The notes under the pieces: model-generated
Seen by the model: only the letters and a program-made list of their open reading frames with translations
What the model was told of the DNA's origin: nothing
Database searches by the model: none
Translations under genes and position numbers: made by a program
DNA from: Pseudarthrobacter sp. MM222
Lineage (GTDB): Bacteria; Actinomycetota; Actinomycetes; Actinomycetales; Micrococcaceae
DNA length: 64,000 nt
Direction: 5' to 3'
Assembly (NCBI RefSeq): GCF_947090775.1
Contig: NZ_OX352321.1
Location: 3,596,001-3,660,000, forward strand
In this document: piece after piece, positions 59,915-64,000 of the stretch
Layout: each line of letters starts with the position of its first letter
Numbering within the stretch: position 1 is the first letter of the stretch

Positions 59915-60775
59915 TCAGCGCTTGATGGCGTCCAGCTTGAGCATCTTGGCGATCACGCTGTCCAGCTCGGAGTCGTCGAAGATCTTCTTCCAGTCGTCCT
60001 TGATGATGGTGTCCTTGCCGTACTGGATGGCGATTTCGCAGGCCTCGGAGAACGGGTTGGAGCCGCGCAGGGCGTTGGTCAGGGCGATCTGCACATGGCC
60101 GAACAGCATCGCCTTGGCTGCTCCCTCCGGAACGCCGGCGGTGTGCACGGTCTCGTGGAGTGCCTCGTTCAGCAGGGTGCCGATCATGCAGGCCACGGTC
60201 TCCACCAGGGTGGGTTCGAGGATGGCCAGCTGCTTAACGGTGACCCAGTGGACGTCGATCACGGGCGCGTAGATGACCTTGATGGTGGCCTCGGCGGCCG
60301 CTCGGGTCTCCCCGGAGGCGTTCTCGTCGATGGCGGCGACGACATTCTGGGGGGCGCCCTGGCCGCCGAAGGTATCGGCCCATTCTTCCTTGGTGGTGCG
60401 TTCCAGGAACACGGACGGGTGGCACGGGTGGGCCACGGCCTGGACGACGTCGTCGCGCTTGGCCAGCAGACCGGCGTAGGCGGCTGCGGGGTCAAGCGTG
60501 AGGAGGATGGCGCCGGACTTCATCTGCGGGACCACGCCCTGGGAAACGATGCCGAGGACGGTGTCCGGGACGGCGAGGATCACGACGTCGGCGTCCTTGA
60601 TGGCGTCCTCGGTGCTGCTGATCTCGCGGCCCTCGGCGCGGACCCGTTCCTGGCCGGCCGGGGAGTTCTCGCTGTAGAAGACGTTATGGGCGCTCTTCTG
60701 GAGGTTGGCTGAAACACGCAGCCCCATTTTGCCTCCGGCACCGATGACGGCGATGGTCAATTGTTCTGCTGACAT
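59915..60775 (-). CDS. apnO: D-apionate oxidoisomerase-like (PGDH C-terminal domain protein)
   Basis: This 286-residue enzyme has an N-terminal Rossmann motif TIAVIGAGGKMGLRVSANL and a C-terminal helical domain of the phosphogluconate-dehydrogenase-like kind (HPCHPSVFLERTTKEEW, VKQLAILEPTLVETVACMIGTLLNEAL). This architecture is that of ApnO, which oxidises and isomerises D-apionate to 3-oxo-isoapionate. Neighbours match the rest of the decarboxylating apionate pathway. It is the last gene of the operon and is only one base from the OiaC-like gene. Alternative: another NAD-dependent acid dehydrogenase. Confidence 0.68.
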   Translation of the reverse strand: MSAEQLTIAVIGAGGKMGLRVSANLQKSAHNVFYSENSPAGQERVRAEGREISSTEDAIKDADVVILAVPDTVLGIVSQGVVPQMKSGAILLTLDPAAAYAGLLAKRDDVVQAVAHPCHPSVFLERTTKEEWADTFGGQGAPQNVVAAIDENASGETRAAAEATIKVIYAPVIDVHWVTVKQLAILEPTLVETVACMIGTLLNEALHETVHTAGVPEGAAKAMLFGHVQIALTNALRGSNPFSEACEIAIQYGKDTIIKDDWKKIFDDSELDSVIAKMLKLDAIKR

Positions 60776-60776
60776 T

Positions 60777-61583
60777 TCACTTGCTCCTTAGGAAATCGAG
60801 GCTTTGTTGGGTCCACTGGTTTTCGAGGCGGATGGTCTCGTCTTCGGAGTCCTGCCACGGCAGCCAGTGCTCGACAATCTGGTTGATGTTTCTTTCTTTG
60901 GGCTGCAGCTTTCCGGCCATGTAGTCATAGTCCAGAAGGCCCTCGCCGAGCGGCGCGCCGGAGTATGTGAACCCGACCCACCCCTCCTTGCGGCTGAACG
61001 CAAAGTCTTTGATGTGCATGTTCAGGACATACGGCGCGACGGCGTCTATCACCTCACGGGGCAGCTCAAGGGCGGCCACGGTGTTGGCGGGATCGCTGCA
61101 GATGCCCAGGTTCGGATTGCCAACGCTGCGGATGACGTCCAGGACCCGGGAGGTGGGTACCTGTTCGTAGGTTTCCAGCGCGATCTTTACCCCGGCCGCT
61201 TCGAACTCCGGCAGGACCTCCCGGAAGATGGCCGTGGCCTCCTCCGTTGAGGGGGTGTGGCCGGGGCTGTTGAACATCGTCCGCAGCAGCGGGGATCCGA
61301 GGATGCCGGCGATGCCCAGGAACTTCCGGAGGTGCTCCGGGCGGATCCCCTTGGTCCCCACTTCCAGCGCTATCCCAAGCGAGTCCGCGGTTGCCTTGAC
61401 GTCCGCGAGCTCCGCGGCGCTCATGGATTCGAGCGGGACGTAGTCGCAGATCTGGAACAGGTCCACGCCCAGGGCGGCAGTGCGTTCCAGCGCCTGGTGG
61501 ATGCTGAGCGGCTTCGAGACCTTCTCGGAAAGCTGCCAGAAGAAGGCGTAGCTGCTCAGCCCGATGGTGGCGGTGCTGCTCAT
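60777..61583 (-). CDS. oiaC: 3-oxo-isoapionate decarboxylase-like TIM-barrel protein
   Basis: This 268-residue protein has the xylose-isomerase-like barrel: IGLSSYAFFWQLSEKV, GVDLFQICDY, GVKIALETYEQVPTSRVLDVI, NLGICSDPANTVAALE and VLNMHIKDFAFSRKEG. Metal ligands would be Glu (ETYEQ), Asp (SDPAN), His (NMHIKDF) and a later acidic residue. The ApnO partner suggests the OiaC function: 3-oxo-isoapionate to L-erythrulose plus CO2. A general sugar phosphate isomerase/epimerase is the conservative name. ATG 61583 overlaps the upstream stop (ATGA). Confidence 0.65.
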   Translation of the reverse strand: MSSTATIGLSSYAFFWQLSEKVSKPLSIHQALERTAALGVDLFQICDYVPLESMSAAELADVKATADSLGIALEVGTKGIRPEHLRKFLGIAGILGSPLLRTMFNSPGHTPSTEEATAIFREVLPEFEAAGVKIALETYEQVPTSRVLDVIRSVGNPNLGICSDPANTVAALELPREVIDAVAPYVLNMHIKDFAFSRKEGWVGFTYSGAPLGEGLLDYDYMAGKLQPKERNINQIVEHWLPWQDSEDETIRLENQWTQQSLDFLRSK

Positions 61584-62410
61584 GCTGTCGCCTCGGTTCC
61601 GATCGGAAGCCCGAGCCGCGCGGAGGTCTCATCCAGGATGGTCCTGAGCGCCTCCGGGTCATGGGCGAAGCGGCCCAGGAAGAGGCCTGCAACGGCGGAG
61701 TCCAGCTGGCCGATCAGTCCGGGTCCGGCGCTGCCGCCGTAGATGACCCGGCTGTCGGCCTGGCCGGGCCGGCTACGAAGGTGGGCATCAAGGCCGCGGA
61801 TGACGTCGCTGATGAAGGACGGCGTGGCGGGTTCGGCGGCGCCGATGGCCCACTGGGGTTCGTACGCGACGATGGTCCGTCCGGACTGGCCGAGGCTCTC
61901 GGCCCGGTTCAGCACGGCATCGATTTCGCGGATGCAGTACCGCGCGGCGTCTGCGGCTGTCCCGCGGGCAGGTTCCCCGACGCACAGGACAGGAGTCAGG
62001 CCGTTGCGGAAAGCGGCGGCGGTCTTCAGCCCGATCACGTCATCGTCCTCGCCGAAGATCCGGCGCCGCTCGGCGTGGCCCACTTCCGCGTAGCGGCCAC
62101 CGACCTCGGCGATGATTTTGCCGCCGACTTCGCCGGTGAAGGCGCCCTCATCCTTCCAGAAGATGTCCTGGGCGCCGGAGGCTACCCCGGCAGCGCCGAG
62201 GACCCGCGCCGCTTCGGCGAGCACCGGGTGGGATGGCAGGGCGAAGAGTTCGATCTCGCCGCTGCGCACTGCGGGGTGGCCCGCAGCGAACCCGGCGACG
62301 TCGCGGCACCAGTCGAGTGTGCGATCGTAGCCGAAGTACATCTTGAGGCTGACGCCGATGATGGCCTTCGGCTGAGTTTGGCCCGCGGGGCCCTTAGCAG
62401 GAAGTGACAC
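61580..62410 (-). CDS. lerI: Triosephosphate isomerase-like protein, probable L-erythrulose-1-phosphate isomerase
   Basis: This 276-residue protein has the TIM barrel: [16 protein letters not shown] (Lys of the KMN motif kept), [17 protein letters not shown] (usual HSER has Ala here), [12 protein letters not shown] (catalytic Glu, with Gln where TIM has Val) and [10 protein letters not shown]. The altered residues flanking the active site mark a specialised paralog rather than a housekeeping enzyme. LerI converts L-erythrulose 1-phosphate to D-erythrulose 4-phosphate in tetritol and apionate routes. The start overlaps the next gene by 17 nt. Confidence 0.75.
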   Translation of the reverse strand: MSLPAKGPAGQTQPKAIIGVSLKMYFGYDRTLDWCRDVAGFAAGHPAVRSGEIELFALPSHPVLAEAARVLGAAGVASGAQDIFWKDEGAFTGEVGGKIIAEVGGRYAEVGHAERRRIFGEDDDVIGLKTAAAFRNGLTPVLCVGEPARGTAADAARYCIREIDAVLNRAESLGQSGRTIVAYEPQWAIGAAEPATPSFISDVIRGLDAHLRSRPGQADSRVIYGGSAGPGLIGQLDSAVAGLFLGRFAHDPEALRTILDETSARLGLPIGTEATA

Positions 62411-62864
62411 CCTCGTAGTCCTTAATCAAAGTGACTTTCTCGGCCGAGGCTGAGGTCTCGTCGAAGGTGTAGGTGAGCCATTCGCGGGCGAGCCGGCGGG
62501 CAAGCTCGAGGCCGACGACACGCTGGCCGAAGGTGAGGACCTGGGCGTTGTTGCTCAGCACGGAGCGTTCCACCGAGAAGCTGTCATGGGCCGTGACGGC
62601 ACGGATGCCGGGGACCTTGTTGGCAGCGATGGCGACACCAAGTCCGGTGCCACAGACCAGCAGCGCACGGTCCGCCTTGCCGGCGGCGATGAGCTCGGCC
62701 GCGGCAATGGCCACGGAGGGGTAGGGGGTGTGGCTGGTGGCGTCCACGCCGACATCCTGGACGGATTCGACGAGGTCGCTCGCCTCAAGGTCGGCCTTCA
62801 GGGTTTCCTTGTATTCGAATCCGGCGTCGTCGGATCCGATGACCAGGCGCAGTTTGGCGCTCAT
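62394..62864 (-). CDS. derI: RpiB-like isomerase, probable D-erythrulose-4-phosphate isomerase
   Basis: This 156-residue RpiB/LacA/LacB fold protein has [15 protein letters not shown], the catalytic Cys in [22 protein letters not shown] and [15 protein letters not shown]. In this operon it most likely interconverts D-erythrulose 4-phosphate and D-erythrose 4-phosphate (DerI/EryI). Ribose-5-phosphate isomerase B is the alternative. ATG 62864 overlaps the kinase stop (ATGA). Confidence 0.8.
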   Translation of the reverse strand: MSAKLRLVIGSDDAGFEYKETLKADLEASDLVESVQDVGVDATSHTPYPSVAIAAAELIAAGKADRALLVCGTGLGVAIAANKVPGIRAVTAHDSFSVERSVLSNNAQVLTFGQRVVGLELARRLAREWLTYTFDETSASAEKVTLIKDYEGVTSC

Positions 62865-64000
62865 GCGTTCTCCTTTGTAAGGGTTTTGGAAATGGCTCGT
62901 ACGATCAGCGCCATGGAGACGGCGCCGGCATCGGGGGTACCGAGACTCTTCTCGGCGTGGGGACGTGCACGCCCCATGAGCGGCAGCAACTGTGCGGTGC
63001 CCTCGGCCGCCTGCTCGGCGACTGTAGCTGCCGCGTCCCAGGCTTCGCGGAGGGTCTGGCCGGCGCTGACGCCGGTGCTGAGCGAGTCGCGGAACGGGAC
63101 CAGGACATCCACCAGGGTTTTGTCGCCGGGTTTTGCCTTGCCGAATTCCATGATCGCGGCGGCAGCCCGGGCCACGCCGTCGGCGACGGCGCTCGCGTCG
63201 GGAGCCTTGGAGTCACCGAGGGCGTCACCGACGGCGCGGAGCGCCATCCCCCACAGCGCTCCCGACGTGCCGCCGGCCTTGTCAGCCCACGCGTCACCGG
63301 CGAGATGAAGCGTGGTCGCGGCCCCTGCCCCGCGGGCAACGGCGTCTGCGGCGGCGGCTACAGCCGCCCCGATTCCCCGTTCCATGCCGATGCCGTGGTC
63401 GCCGTCGCCGGCGATGGCATCGATCCTGCCGAGTTCATCGGCGTTGGCATCCACCACTGCCTTCGCCGAGCCCAGAACGTCAAGAATGCGGAGGGCTCCG
63501 GCGCGGGACTCTTCGGTAGCGTCCGGGATGGCGCTTTCGACGTCGTCAAAGCCGCCGGCGCCATGTCCCCCGCCGGGGACTTCCAGTGCCTCGGCCGTAA
63601 CGGCGCCGCGGCGGAACGATGGGGTGTCGGCCGGGGCATTCCAGAGGGATTCAAGTTCAGCGTCAAGCCAGAAGAGGGTCAGCGAGGTGCCGGCCATGTC
63701 GAAGCTGGTCACCAGCTCGCCCACCTGCGGGTCCACCGCTTCCAGGCCGGCTTCGGCAAGGAGCTGGGCAACGCGGCGGTAGACGACAAAGAGCTCTTCG
63801 TATTTGACGCTGCCCAGGCCGTTGAGGATGGGAACCACGCGGTGCGGGCTGTCACCTGTTCCTTCGGGGATCTCGGTGAGGAGCCTGGCGACCAGCAGTT
63901 CGGCGAGCTCATCCGCCGTCGGGATGTCCGTTTCGTCGATGCCCGGTTCACCGTGGATGCCCATCCCTACGGCCATGCGGCCTTCGGGGACGGAGAACAG
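62861..64000 (-). CDS. DAK-type kinase, 5' end outside the window (probable erythrulose kinase)
   Basis: The open frame runs on past the right edge. Visible are the end of a DhaK domain ([44 protein letters not shown]) and a complete DhaL domain ([53 protein letters not shown]). Both domains are in one polypeptide, as in ATP-dependent DHA kinases and in LerK/DerK erythrulose kinases. In the operon it would phosphorylate L-erythrulose. The methionine at 63976 is internal, not the start. Confidence 0.85.
   Translation of the reverse strand: MFSVPEGRMAVGMGIHGEPGIDETDIPTADELAELLVARLLTEIPEGTGDSPHRVVPILNGLGSVKYEELFVVYRRVAQLLAEAGLEAVDPQVGELVTSFDMAGTSLTLFWLDAELESLWNAPADTPSFRRGAVTAEALEVPGGGHGAGGFDDVESAIPDATEESRAGALRILDVLGSAKAVVDANADELGRIDAIAGDGDHGIGMERGIGAAVAAAADAVARGAGAATTLHLAGDAWADKAGGTSGALWGMALRAVGDALGDSKAPDASAVADGVARAAAAIMEFGKAKPGDKTLVDVLVPFRDSLSTGVSAGQTLREAWDAAATVAEQAAEGTAQLLPLMGRARPHAEKSLGTPDAGAVSMALIVRAISKTLTKENA

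Overview
This is a high-GC actinobacterial chromosome segment, most likely from Arthrobacter, Pseudarthrobacter or a close Micrococcaceae relative. The assignment is inferred from protein style, not from a marker gene: a bacterial SCP-2 ortholog, CHAD, App1, GAF-ANTAR, DUF6221 and DUF2630 proteins, GH15 trehalase/glucoamylase-like and PRTase-hydrolase fusion proteins, frequent GTG starts and many 4-nt ATGA/GTGA gene overlaps. I see no rRNA, tRNA, CRISPR array, intact insertion sequence or phage module.

Layout. 1-378: a repeat-rich intergenic block with RRRCATGYYY cores and a 103-bp direct repeat. 0.4-3 kb: a membrane-anchored molybdopterin oxidoreductase and an asparaginase. 3.3-10.6 kb: a putative polyuronate exopolysaccharide locus. 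It has a HAS/NodC-like GT2 synthase, a double-anchored beta-helix protein, a PL6-like beta-helix protein and a UDP-glucose dehydrogenase in one minus-strand run, with a convergent beta-helix paralog. 11-23.6 kb: housekeeping and stress genes, including SCP, SDR, CHAD, HAD, YegP, VOC, GH15, DUF72, App1, GH1, a J-domain protein, Hsp20 divergent from an HspR-like MerR regulator, and PAP2. 23.8-26.6 kb: an NCS1 permease coupled to a cyclase-SnoaL fusion.

27-35.5 kb: a hexonate catabolic regulon. It combines two enolase-superfamily dehydratases (ManD-like and DgoD-like), a KDG-type kinase, a KDPG-type aldolase, a sugar ABC transporter and a divergent GntR/FCD regulator. 35.5-44.6 kb: a decayed aldo/keto reductase next to an NAD-dependent epimerase, a PRTase-hydrolase fusion, a GAF-ANTAR regulator, two coupled alpha/beta hydrolases, small acidic proteins, a VOC protein, a PfpI/DJ-1 protein, DUF2630, CapA and DUF6221. 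44.7-47.7 kb: a secreted subtilase and an Amt transporter. 47.7-57.8 kb: a frameshifted LysR gene, two 2-hydroxyacid dehydrogenases flanking an Opp/Dpp-type ABC operon with a TauE exporter, and a USP. 57.8-59.7 kb: a Na+/H+ antiporter with a C-terminal UBP zinc finger.

59.9-64.0 kb: a tightly coupled minus-strand operon cut by the right edge. Its gene content matches the decarboxylating D-apionate route: ApnO-like oxidoisomerase, OiaC-like decarboxylase, LerI-like and DerI-like isomerases, and a DAK-type erythrulose kinase. It would yield D-erythrose 4-phosphate. This operon and the polyuronate locus are the most interesting systems in the window. Regulatory DNA worth noting includes a shared AGTATRCTTACT element about 41 nt upstream of two stress-type genes, nested inverted repeats between hsp20 and its putative regulator, and hairpins between or before several genes.
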